Origin: SIG440 sp045648175
Lineage (GTDB): Bacteria > Bacillota > Clostridia > Monoglobales > Monoglobaceae
Direction of reading: 5' to 3'
Assembly: GCA_045648175.1 (NCBI GenBank)
Contig: JAZRNN010000019.1
Coordinates: forward strand, 1 to 28,967
DNA: 28,967 nucleotides
Below the pieces are notes generated by a model. The model did not search any database. It was not told where the DNA came from and saw nothing but the letters and a program-made list of their open reading frames with translations. The translations under genes and the position numbers were made by a program. Shown piece after piece: positions 1-6,325 of this stretch. Positions within the stretch are counted from its first letter, which is position 1. Each line of letters starts with the position of its first letter.

Positions 1-44
1 TCATAATGTCCGTTTACCGCAATGATATTATAAAAGTTTTTCAT
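1..44 (-). CDS. N-terminal fragment of an unknown protein (left edge)
   Basis: A minus-strand reading frame begins with ATG at 44-42 and runs off the left edge after 14 codons (MKNFYNIIAVNGHY). It is preceded by a strong ribosome binding site, AAAAAGGAG, on the minus strand at 63-55. The fragment is too short to assign to a family. It lies downstream of the ClC gene on the same strand, and an extended -10 box at 77-85 could give it its own promoter. Its ribosome binding site is one arm of a long hairpin (51-129). Confidence 0.55.
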   Translation of the reverse strand, partial: MKNFYNIIAVNGHY

Positions 45-50
45 ATAAAT

Positions 51-129
51 ACAGCTCCTTTTTGTTTTATGTCTCAATAATACCACGATTAGTGTACTAT
101 AAAACGGACATATTTCAAAAAGGAGCTGT
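51..129. repeat. Long imperfect hairpin covering the ribosome binding site of the left-edge gene
   Basis: Positions 51-64 and 116-129 are a perfect 14-bp inverted repeat. Inside it, 68-73 (TATGTC) and 107-112 (GACATA) pair again after a 3x3 internal loop. On the minus strand the 51-64 arm contains the AAAAAGGAG ribosome binding site of the left-edge gene, so the opposite arm is an anti-Shine-Dalgarno sequence. There is no terminator-like U tract after it. Confidence 0.7.
77..85 (-). promoter_or_regulatory. Possible extended -10 promoter for the left-edge gene
   Basis: The minus strand reads TGGTATTAT here, a TGN-extended -10 hexamer. The hexamer 17 bp upstream (GTTTTA) is a poor -35. A start about 7 bases downstream would give a leader of roughly 25 nt containing only the near arm of the 51-129 hairpin. 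Confidence 0.35.
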
Positions 130-135
130 TAAATT

Positions 136-1392
136 TTATTGTAAATTTATATCAACATATTCTTCTTTAATCTTGGAATACAAGAATTTCTGGCTTTTGT
201 AAAGTCCAAAATATCCCGACATCATAAAGCTTACTCCGCAGGCAATGGCAAATAAAAGAATTGAGCTGCCGTCAAAAACTTCTATAGCAAGAAGTAGTGA
301 TGCAAAAGGGCAGTTTACCACTCCGCAAAACAGAGCAACAAAGCCTATTGCCGCAGCAAAACCGGGGTCAAGACCCAAAAGTGCACCTACAGCACATCCA
401 AAAGTTGAGCCGATAAAAAATCCGGGGACAATCTCGCCGCCTTTAAACCCTGCAGCAATTGTAATCGCTGTAAACAGAATTTTAACAGCAAAAGCCCATG
501 GCTTTGCATTTCCCATCAGGGCACTTTCAATGACATTCATCCCTGCACCATTATAGTCTGTAGTTTGCAGAGCAAGGCTTAGTAAAACAACTATTGCACC
601 TCCTACAAATGCACGCAGATAAATATTGGGTATCAGTTTTTTTATGTAATGCTCACTTTTTTTGATTGCTGTACAGAATAATATACTAACCAAAGCACAT
701 AAAATTGCAAGAACAATCACCTTTAATACAGCATCTGCTGATGCATCCATCTGTGCAATCGTGAAAGAAACCGGCATAATTCCAAACCCAAGGAAAGCAA
801 TCTCATATGCTATAATTGCAGAAATTAAACATGGTACCAACGCTGCATAGTGTATAACACCGACACTTATTACCTCAATAGCAAAAAAAGCTGCTGTAAG
901 AGGTGTTCCAAACAGTGCTGCAAATACAGCACTCATTCCTGACATAACGATAATGTGTGTATCATTTTTGTTTAATCTAAACAACTTACCCATGTTATAG
1001 CCAAGGCTGCCACCCAACTGCAATGCCGCACCTTCTCTGCCCGCTGAACCACCAAAAAGATGGGTAATTACTGTTCCAACGAAAATAAGAGGCGCCATCA
1101 CAAGCGGAACATTATTGTCAGTCTGTACTGCCTCAATTATACGGTTTGTATCGATTTTACCTTTTTTACCAAACGCACCGTATAAAGCCGCAATTATAAG
1201 CCCACCAACTGGCAACAATAAAATCAGCCAATTATTTTCAATACGCAAATGAGTTACATATTCTATGCTTTCGTGAAAAATACTTCCTATTACACCACCG
1301 ACAGCGCCAACAGCTGTGGCAATAATTAACCATTTTACGAAGGCCTTTGCATACTCACACGAGACCTTAATTTGATTTTTTACGATTTCCAT
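136..1392 (-). CDS. ClC-family anion (chloride or fluoride) transporter
   Basis: A 418-residue polytopic membrane protein of the ClC channel/antiporter family, expected to move Cl- or F- across the cytoplasmic membrane. The gating-glutamate motif is present as GSAGREGAALQ near residues 115-125, and the second conserved loop appears as GGEIVPGFFIG near residue 320. The usual GSGIPE motif before it is not recognisable; the matching stretch reads GKIDTNRIIEAVQ. That is atypical for chloride-selective members. The ATG at 1392 is chosen because GGAG lies 9 nt upstream; a TTG at 1407 in the same frame would overlap that site. The gene follows the cation/proton antiporter on the same strand, but a terminator hairpin (1416-1449) sits between them. 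Family assignment is firm, ion specificity is not. Confidence 0.9.
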   Translation of the reverse strand: MEIVKNQIKVSCEYAKAFVKWLIIATAVGAVGGVIGSIFHESIEYVTHLRIENNWLILLLPVGGLIIAALYGAFGKKGKIDTNRIIEAVQTDNNVPLVMAPLIFVGTVITHLFGGSAGREGAALQLGGSLGYNMGKLFRLNKNDTHIIVMSGMSAVFAALFGTPLTAAFFAIEVISVGVIHYAALVPCLISAIIAYEIAFLGFGIMPVSFTIAQMDASADAVLKVIVLAILCALVSILFCTAIKKSEHYIKKLIPNIYLRAFVGGAIVVLLSLALQTTDYNGAGMNVIESALMGNAKPWAFAVKILFTAITIAAGFKGGEIVPGFFIGSTFGCAVGALLGLDPGFAAAIGFVALFCGVVNCPFASLLLAIEVFDGSSILLFAIACGVSFMMSGYFGLYKSQKFLYSKIKEEYVDINLQ

Positions 1393-1415
1393 CACATACA
1401 TCTCCAATTTTCATT

Positions 1416-1449
1416 AAAAATCCGAATACTTTTCAGCATCCGGATTTTT
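1416..1449 (-). terminator. Terminator between the antiporter and ClC genes
   Basis: Arms 1416-1427 (AAAAATCCGAAT) and 1438-1449 pair over 12 bp with one mismatch around a 10-nt loop. The A/T flanks give a U-rich end on the minus strand, after the antiporter stop at 1453. The plus strand also continues into T-rich sequence, so it may work both ways. Confidence 0.75.
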
Positions 1450-1452
1450 TCT

Positions 1453-2760
1453 TTATTTTTCTGTTTTACTCTTTGCCTCAGCAAGCTTTGTATGACGACG
1501 CATTTTAACTTCATCAGACATAGGCTTGATATCGCCTGCTGCTTTAAGTGCCTGACGAGTAAGAACCGGACCTACAAGTTCGTATATAAGAACAGCAAAA
1601 AGTGTAATATTACGAACCAAAGAACCCTGAGCACCCATCTCTGCAGAAGCCGCAACAATTGCACACATACCTAAAGCAACACCTGCCTGAGGGAACAATG
1701 TAATACCAAGGTATTTGCAGATTTCAGGCAAACAACTTGTTGCCTTGGCGCTAACAAAGGTACCAAAATATTTACCAAGACAACGGAACAGAATATATAC
1801 AACGCCTATTACCACAATTGCCCAGTCAGCAAATACATTGAGTTCAAGTTCAGCACCGCTGATAACAAAGAAAAGTGCCAAAAGCGGCGATGTCCATTTA
1901 TCTGACTTTTCCATCAAATCATGTGAAAGAGGACATATATTGCAAAATACCGTTCCCAACATCATGCACACCAGAAGTGATGAAAAACTAATATGTACAT
2001 TACCTATATGGAAATCAAGCATTGAAAGAGCAACAGTAAGAAAAACAAATGCAATTGTCATATTAAGACGATTGGTATTAGAGTTAAACATTTTTTCAAG
2101 CTGAGTAAGAACCCAACCCATTACTGCGCCCAATGTAAGTGAACAAATAATTTCAACAACAGGATTTACGATAATTGAAAATAAGTCAATATTTCCTGAA
2201 AGCATGGTTTTTGCAATTCCAAAGGATACTGCAAAAACAATAAGACCAACAGCATCATCAAGTGCAACTATAGGAAGCAACAATCTGGTAAGAGGTCCGT
2301 CAGCCTTATATTGACGCACAACCATTAAAGTAGCAGCAGGAGCTGTTGCTGTTGCAATAGCAGCAAGGGTAATAAGTTGCGGAACTGTCAATTTATCTGG
2401 CATTATAAGATGAACAACATATAACGCAATATCAACAAACAATGTTGCAACCAATGCCTGAAAAACACCAATCACAAGAGCTTGTTTGCCTGTTTTCTTA
2501 AGTTCTGACATTCTGAATTCGTTACCGATTGAAAACGCAATAAAGCCCAATGCAACATCCGAAACAAGTGACAAAGCACTTACAGCATCGTGTGAATTAA
2601 AGCCAAGACCATTTACACCAAGTCTGCCCACACAGTAAGGGCCAATTAAAATACCTGCAATAAGATATGCAGTAACCGAGGGTAGTTTAAAAGGCTTGAA
2701 TGCTCTTGTCATAAGAAGTCCTGCAAGCAGGGCAATTGAAACAGATAATAATGTACTCAT
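1453..2760 (-). CDS. CPA2-family cation/proton antiporter (NapA/KefB-like membrane domain)
   Basis: A 435-residue integral membrane protein with about a dozen hydrophobic segments, resembling the Na+/H+ exchanger domain of CPA2 transporters. It would exchange Na+ or K+ for protons at the cytoplasmic membrane. The motif ALDDAVGLIVF places the paired aspartates typical of electrogenic members at residues 168-169, and ATATAPAATLMVV near 137-149 fits the unwound crossing helix. There is no C-terminal TrkA-N or KTN domain; the protein ends in a short charged tail. The ATG is preceded by AAAAAAGGAAG on the minus strand. A strong hairpin lies about 60 nt upstream in the leader. The substrate ion cannot be read from sequence. 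Confidence 0.9.
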   Translation of the reverse strand: MSTLLSVSIALLAGLLMTRAFKPFKLPSVTAYLIAGILIGPYCVGRLGVNGLGFNSHDAVSALSLVSDVALGFIAFSIGNEFRMSELKKTGKQALVIGVFQALVATLFVDIALYVVHLIMPDKLTVPQLITLAAIATATAPAATLMVVRQYKADGPLTRLLLPIVALDDAVGLIVFAVSFGIAKTMLSGNIDLFSIIVNPVVEIICSLTLGAVMGWVLTQLEKMFNSNTNRLNMTIAFVFLTVALSMLDFHIGNVHISFSSLLVCMMLGTVFCNICPLSHDLMEKSDKWTSPLLALFFVISGAELELNVFADWAIVVIGVVYILFRCLGKYFGTFVSAKATSCLPEICKYLGITLFPQAGVALGMCAIVAASAEMGAQGSLVRNITLFAVLIYELVGPVLTRQALKAAGDIKPMSDEVKMRRHTKLAEAKSKTEK

Positions 2761-2972
2761 TTTTTCGCTTCCTTTTTTAATATTTTTATATATTTAAATC
2801 AAGGCATGTCCTAAAATATAGACAAGTTCTAAAACGAACTTGTCTATCGGGGTAAATGTCTCGAAAAACTTGAAATATATCGGCGAATTTTGTATTTAAA
2901 ACGCACCTTGAAAATAATAGCACATATTCAACAATAAATCAAGCTTTTTTTGAAAAATATATAAATTTAATC
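2761..2972. other. AT-rich intergenic stretch between antiporter and tRNA promoter
   Basis: The space between the antiporter start and the tRNA promoter holds one strong hairpin at 2818-2847 and otherwise AT-rich sequence. No open frame with a ribosome binding site is visible on either strand. I found no convincing -35/-10 pair for the antiporter, although it must be transcribed from here. Confidence 0.5.
2818..2847 (-). promoter_or_regulatory. Perfect 12-bp hairpin in the antiporter leader
   Basis: ATAGACAAGTTC (2818-2829) and GAACTTGTCTAT (2836-2847) form a perfect 12-bp stem with a 6-nt loop. It lies 57-87 nt upstream of the antiporter start. Neither strand has a proper U tract after it, so it is more likely an operator or a structured leader element than a terminator. 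I do not recognise it as a known riboswitch. Confidence 0.5.
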
Positions 2973-3001
2973 TTGACAAAAGATTTATTTTACTGTATAA
3001 T
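2973..3001 (+). promoter_or_regulatory. Consensus promoter of the tRNA gene
   Basis: TTGACA at 2973-2978 and TATAAT at 2996-3001 are both perfect hexamers, 17 bp apart. The tRNA begins 23 bases after the -10 box. Confidence 0.92.
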
Positions 3002-3024
3002 AATTTCTGTTGCAAATTTAATAA

Positions 3025-3101
3025 GGATCTTTAGCTCAGTTGGTTAGAGCAACCGGCTCATAACCGGTCGGTCCGGGGTTCGAGTCCCTGAAGATCCACC
3101 A
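3025..3101 (+). tRNA. tRNA with CAT anticodon, probably tRNA-Ile2 (lysidine-modified)
   Basis: A complete 77-nt tRNA with encoded CCA. The acceptor stem pairs GGATCTT with AAGATCC. The D arm is AGCTC/GAGC, the anticodon stem ACCGG/CCGGT encloses the loop CTCATAA, and the T arm carries TTCGAGT. The anticodon is CAT. A GGA-CTTTAGCTCAG 5' end and the ACCGG anticodon stem resemble, from memory, Firmicute tRNA-Ile2, whose wobble C is changed to lysidine to read AUA, rather than elongator tRNA-Met. It lacks the unpaired first base expected of initiator tRNA. The tRNA call is very sure; Ile2 over elongator Met is a judgement. Confidence 0.95.
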
Positions 3102-3272
3102 AGGAAAAAAGGACACTTTAAAGTGTCCTTTTTTCCTTGGTGATCTTTCCTTGCCTTCTACAGGACGGATTCAAGCTTCGTCCTACGGACTCGCTTTCAT
3201 CTCGCAGTGACTCTTGAGCTACGCAACAATTCACCGGATTGTTGCGTTTAACGCCCTCGTCTGAAGATCCAC
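3088..3272 (+). repeat. Structured element bounded by a repeat of the tRNA 3' end
   Basis: The last 12 bases of the tRNA before its CCA terminus, CTGAAGATCCAC, occur at 3088-3099 and again at 3261-3272. Just after the palindrome, GATCTTT at 3142-3148 copies the tRNA 5' end, so 3142-3147 can pair with 3264-3269 like an acceptor stem. Between them are stems 3162-3167/3179-3184 (AGGACG/CGTCCT) and 3222-3230/3238-3246 (CGCAACAAT/ATTGTTGCG). The minus strand has an open frame of about 50 codons without a plausible start. It is best read as a degenerate tRNA-derived or dispersed intergenic element. Confidence 0.5.
3105..3134 (+). terminator. Terminator of the tRNA gene, core of a 46-bp perfect palindrome
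   Basis: Positions 3097-3142 are a perfect palindrome centred between 3119 and 3120. Its core stem GGACACTTT/AAAGTGTCC is flanked by six A and six T, an ideal intrinsic terminator in both directions. The palindrome starts inside the tRNA CCA end. Confidence 0.85.
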
Positions 3273-3314
3273 AAAAACAAAAATCCTATCGAAAGATAGG
3301 TTTTTTGTTTTTGT
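3271..3314. terminator. Bidirectional terminator
   Basis: Arms 3271-3290 and 3295-3314 pair at 19 of 20 positions around a GAAA loop, with CCTATC/GATAGG at the tip and A-rich and T-rich sides. It can stop transcription rightward from the tRNA region and leftward from the SLH-gene operon. Confidence 0.85.
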
Positions 3315-3332
3315 ATTATACATTATTCAATA

Positions 3333-3377
3333 TTCATCATTCGTTAAATTTGACGGAGTTTTTCAACGAATAATGAA
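3333..3377 (-). other. Imperfect hairpin after the SLH gene
   Basis: TTCATCATTCGTT (3333-3345) and AACGAATAATGAA (3365-3377) pair at 12 of 13 positions around a 19-nt loop. It lies just past the stop of the SLH gene and before the bidirectional terminator. No U tract follows, so it may protect the 3' end rather than terminate. Confidence 0.45.
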
Positions 3378-3401
3378 CGCGAAACCCAAAAGCTATAAAA
3401 G

Positions 3402-4358
3402 TTACATTTTATCAGTAGGTATATTCATTTCAGGCCTGTAAAAGAAGTCAAACAATATTGCCAAATTTTCAACATCAATGTTTTCGTATATGGGTTTTTT
3501 GAATGTTTTTGCCCTGTCATAACCAAGAGTTTTATATATTGCATACGCTGCATTGGCATCAGGTACATAATCATAGGTTGTATCATTAATATACTTCTTC
3601 ATACTAGCAACAACCATATTACCAACCGTTATGGTATCCTTGTCGGTAAGCTGCGGAATTATAACTTCTTCCATTGTCTTAACGATTTCTTTCAGTTTTT
3701 TAATAAGTTCCTCTTGTGCAATATCTTCTAAATTAATAGGCTTAAATACTTGTTCAAAGTCAACATCGACTATGCATTTTGCAAGTGCCATGCATGCCTC
3801 GCCTCGTGTTATAGGCTCGGTTGCCCTGAACTTTCCGCCATCTTCAAGAGTGAAAACATACGCTGAAACCATCTTCAAAACACTATCCTTCGCCCAATCG
3901 GATACCGTATCAGATATTGTTGGAGTATAATACATATCGCCAAGTTTAAGTATAGAATTAAGCATCACACAAACCTGTTCACGGGTTACAGCCTCATTTG
4001 GAGCAAATCTGCCGTTTCCCATACCTTTGATATAACCTGCATTAACCGCGGCTAAAACATCGTGACAAAACCAGTCATTGTCAGCAACATCGGTAAAAAT
4101 ATTTTCTGACTCGACATAAAACATATACATCTTATTCATTATTGTGACAAACTCTGCACGTGTAAGGGTAGCTTTGGGTCTGAATGTGCCATCGTGAAAG
4201 CCGTTTATATAACCCTTTTGCTGCATTGCAGAAATCGCTTCACCTTCCTCGGTTGTTATATCAACATCAGGAAAACCCGCAGCAGATACTGATGCCATAC
4301 AAAGCACGATACAAGCGACTAAAATAATAACTATAAACAGACATCTATGTAATTTCAT
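3402..4358 (-). CDS. SLH-domain surface protein with unknown C-terminal part
   Basis: A 318-residue secreted protein that should bind cell-wall secondary polymers through SLH repeats. Residues 1-26 are a signal peptide (charged MKLHR, hydrophobic core, cut near SVSAAG). Three SLH repeats follow: about 28-75 with GFHDGTFRPKATLTRAEF, 87-140 with GMGNGRFAPNEAVTREQV, and a more diverged one about 148-195 with KFRATEPITRGEA. The remaining 120 residues, helical and without cysteines, match nothing I recognise. The ATG has AGAGGTG upstream. It is the last gene of the operon that begins with the capsule-type regulators, 21 nt after the preceding stop. Its place suggests a wall-attached partner of that system, which is inference. 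Confidence 0.88.
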   Translation of the reverse strand: MKLHRCLFIVIILVACIVLCMASVSAAGFPDVDITTEEGEAISAMQQKGYINGFHDGTFRPKATLTRAEFVTIMNKMYMFYVESENIFTDVADNDWFCHDVLAAVNAGYIKGMGNGRFAPNEAVTREQVCVMLNSILKLGDMYYTPTISDTVSDWAKDSVLKMVSAYVFTLEDGGKFRATEPITRGEACMALAKCIVDVDFEQVFKPINLEDIAQEELIKKLKEIVKTMEEVIIPQLTDKDTITVGNMVVASMKKYINDTTYDYVPDANAAYAIYKTLGYDRAKTFKKPIYENIDVENLAILFDFFYRPEMNIPTDKM

Positions 4359-4379
4359 TAATTTTCACCTCTGTGCACT

Positions 4380-5054
4380 CTACTTATCAAGTAAGGATAA
4401 GTAATAAGCCTTTTTAAGATTTTTTTCGTTTTCGTAAGCCGTTCGTATGGTTTTTATTATTGAAGTATCAGCGTTTAAGCTTTCAAGACCGGATTTAAGT
4501 TCAGCCAGAATTTTCTCAACACGTGAGTCACACTGATTCATCAGTCCAAGTGCCGTACCCATATGACGACTAACAAGCTCCTTCTTGCCAATTAAATTTT
4601 TCTTTTCTTTAGGTAAGGCAGTATATTCCGCCTTAACAGTTGACTCCATTTGTCCAAGTTGACCTAAGTAATATGCCTTAAGACTGTAAAGCTCGACAGT
4701 TTTTTCACCAATAAGCTTATCCGCCTTGGGATTATTGGTTGCAATCGGTTTTTTTTGAGAATTTTCGTATTTGGTATTAAGATTTGCAACAGCATCTTCA
4801 ACCGACAGTTTACCCTTTAAAATCTGCTTTTCCTCTTCGGCAGTAAAGTCGCTTACAACATTAATATTTTTCTTTTTCAGGTCATTCTCAAGCTTTTTTT
4901 TGGTATCATTCATTTCTTTTGCGATTTCATCAGAAGAACTTGTAGCCATTTTTACAACTGCACCGATATTATCGCGTTGCCAAACGCCCAAAGAAACAAT
5001 CGCAAAAAGCAAAACTATCAGCATTGCCAACAAAAAAAGTTTCCATTTTTTCAC
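4380..5054 (-). CDS. Unknown membrane-anchored, helix-rich protein
   Basis: A 224-residue protein I do not recognise. One N-terminal hydrophobic segment (about residues 5-25, LFLLAMLIVLLFAIVSLGVW) acts as a signal anchor or uncleaved signal. The rest should be outside the membrane and is highly charged and helical, with coiled-coil-like stretches near 40-65 (EIAKEMNDTKKKLENDLKKK) and 180-222. There are few aromatic residues and only one cysteine (CDSRVEKIL). The start is GTG at 5054, with AGAGGG 7 nt upstream that overlaps the end of the VanZ gene; the VanZ stop is only 4 nt away, implying translational coupling. It sits between VanZ and the SLH gene in the capsule-regulator operon. Confidence 0.8.
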   Translation of the reverse strand: MKKWKLFLLAMLIVLLFAIVSLGVWQRDNIGAVVKMATSSSDEIAKEMNDTKKKLENDLKKKNINVVSDFTAEEEKQILKGKLSVEDAVANLNTKYENSQKKPIATNNPKADKLIGEKTVELYSLKAYYLGQLGQMESTVKAEYTALPKEKKNLIGKKELVSRHMGTALGLMNQCDSRVEKILAELKSGLESLNADTSIIKTIRTAYENEKNLKKAYYLSLLDK

Positions 5055-5058
5055 AAAA

Positions 5059-5556
5059 TTACCCTCTTTTCAATTTAGATACAGACAACTTATACAGAAG
5101 GATAAATACAGCACATCCAAGAATTGTCCCCGAAAAATCAATAAAAACATCTGAGAGTTGAGTACTTCGTCCTTCAATAAAAAACTGTGTTATTTCGTCA
5201 ATGACAGCACCGCACAAACCCAGCAAAAAAGTCAATAAAACGGTATACTTTTTATTATGTGCATACGAAAAAAACAACAATCCGTGCAAAAATGCAAGAA
5301 TAAAAAAGTTTATAACGTGTGCTGTTTTCCTTACAATACAATGAAAGGTTTTTCCGTTCAGCCATGTTTCGCCAACTTCTTCATTCTTGTGAAGAACAAC
5401 TTCAGATACATTCACGACAATATCAACAATCGCATTGCTTTCTGCATCAGATTTAACCGCAGGAGTTGTCGAAAAGGATATAATTATAAAATAATATACT
5501 ATCACAAGCATCCATAATATTATATTCTGAATATAAACCAAAATATTTTTATTCAA
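5059..5556 (-). CDS. VanZ-family membrane protein
   Basis: A 165-residue protein with about four membrane segments and the VanZ family signature: RKTAHVINFFILAF in the middle, then DEITQFFIEGRSTQLSDVF and a final glycine-bearing helix. VanZ is known for raising teicoplanin resistance in enterococci, but most family members have no known activity and are linked to the cell envelope. The start codon is TTG at 5556, with AAGGAG 10 nt upstream; no better start is available. It is the fourth gene of the operon, 20 nt after the phosphatase gene. The region between TM1 and the RKTAH motif (about residues 30-75) is longer than in minimal VanZ proteins and probably extracellular. Confidence 0.85.
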   Translation of the reverse strand: MNKNILVYIQNIILWMLVIVYYFIIISFSTTPAVKSDAESNAIVDIVVNVSEVVLHKNEEVGETWLNGKTFHCIVRKTAHVINFFILAFLHGLLFFSYAHNKKYTVLLTFLLGLCGAVIDEITQFFIEGRSTQLSDVFIDFSGTILGCAVFILLYKLSVSKLKRG

Positions 5557-5576
5557 TCAGGAATATCTCCTTTACA

Positions 5577-6290
5577 TCAAAAAGTCTCTAAACTTTCCTT
5601 AAGTTTGCTTTCCCAATAGAAAAAAGCATTCAATCCCTTATCGCCCATTTTCTCATATATAATATCATAGCCTTTTCTCAAATGAGGCGGACGCAATTCA
5701 AGATTATGGCAATCCGACCCCATAAAGCTGATAAGACCCTGCTTTACCAGCTTTAGCGCTGTCCGTTTAGTCTGCTTATTCATAAGAAAAGTGCTGTTAA
5801 TCTGAATTAGTGCACCGCAATCCTTTAATTTACGCAAAACCTCGGCAGGTTCATCCTGTTGAAACTCAAAATACCGTTCCACATGGGCAATAACAGGCTT
5901 AATTCCACGCGCTGAATAAAGTTTTTTTAACGTTGTATAAAAATACCCCGACCAAGTTAAAAAAGGCATCTCAATAAGCATATAAGGTGTTCCGCTTATA
6001 CACAACTTTTCAATATTATCCATAGTATAAAGCCCCGGCAAAAATTCAACCTCTGCACCAAGGGCAATTGAAGGTCTTTCCTTGTCAGTTACAGCAAGAA
6101 GGTTTTCAAGAGACTTCTTGCGTGACTCTAAAAAGCTCTCAATTTCTGTACCGTCGATATAAAAATGGGGAGTTGCAACAATTGTATCAACTCCCTCATC
6201 CGACAGTATACCAAGCATTTTTTTGCTTTCATCAACACTGCTGCTTCCATCATCTAACTGGGGAAGTAAATGTGTATGTATATCTATCAT
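5577..6290 (-). CDS. CpsB/YwqE-like PHP-family tyrosine-protein phosphatase
   Basis: A 237-residue metal-dependent PHP-fold phosphatase, expected to dephosphorylate the partner tyrosine kinase in the cytoplasm. PHP motifs are in order: DIHTHLLPQLDDG at residues 3-15, ATPHFY near 44, GAEVEFLPG near 82, AHVERY near 140 and GSDCHN near 195. The start at 6290 (MIDIHTH) is preferred over the ATG at 6302 because GGAG lies 6 nt before it and family members usually begin MIDIH. It lies 35 nt after the kinase gene. In Gram-positive capsule loci this enzyme, CpsC and CpsD form one regulatory unit, and the three are adjacent here in the order C, D, B. Its intended substrate here could be the tyrosine-rich tail of the kinase. 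Confidence 0.92.
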   Translation of the reverse strand: MIDIHTHLLPQLDDGSSSVDESKKMLGILSDEGVDTIVATPHFYIDGTEIESFLESRKKSLENLLAVTDKERPSIALGAEVEFLPGLYTMDNIEKLCISGTPYMLIEMPFLTWSGYFYTTLKKLYSARGIKPVIAHVERYFEFQQDEPAEVLRKLKDCGALIQINSTFLMNKQTKRTALKLVKQGLISFMGSDCHNLELRPPHLRKGYDIIYEKMGDKGLNAFFYWESKLKESLETF

Positions 6291-6325
6291 AAATTTCTCC
6301 ATATTTCCGACCGAACGGCCTGAAA

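Noticed and set aside
1393..1452. Fluoride riboswitch ahead of the ClC gene
   Set aside because: The gap is only about 60 nt and is taken up by a terminator hairpin; no fluoride aptamer pattern is visible.
245..1674. Plus-strand open frames opposite the ClC and antiporter genes
   Set aside because: They lack ribosome binding sites and family-like sequence, and arise as antisense shadows of genes with clear motifs.
3136..3271. Minus-strand open frame of about 50 codons in the tRNA-adjacent element
   Set aside because: No start codon with a ribosome binding site; it runs through the palindrome and stems and is best explained as structured non-coding sequence.
3088..3272. Integrated element with attL/attR at the tRNA
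   Set aside because: The repeated tRNA end is only 12 bp, the enclosed DNA is under 200 bp, and no integrase is near; a small dispersed or degenerate element is more likely than an integrated phage or plasmid.
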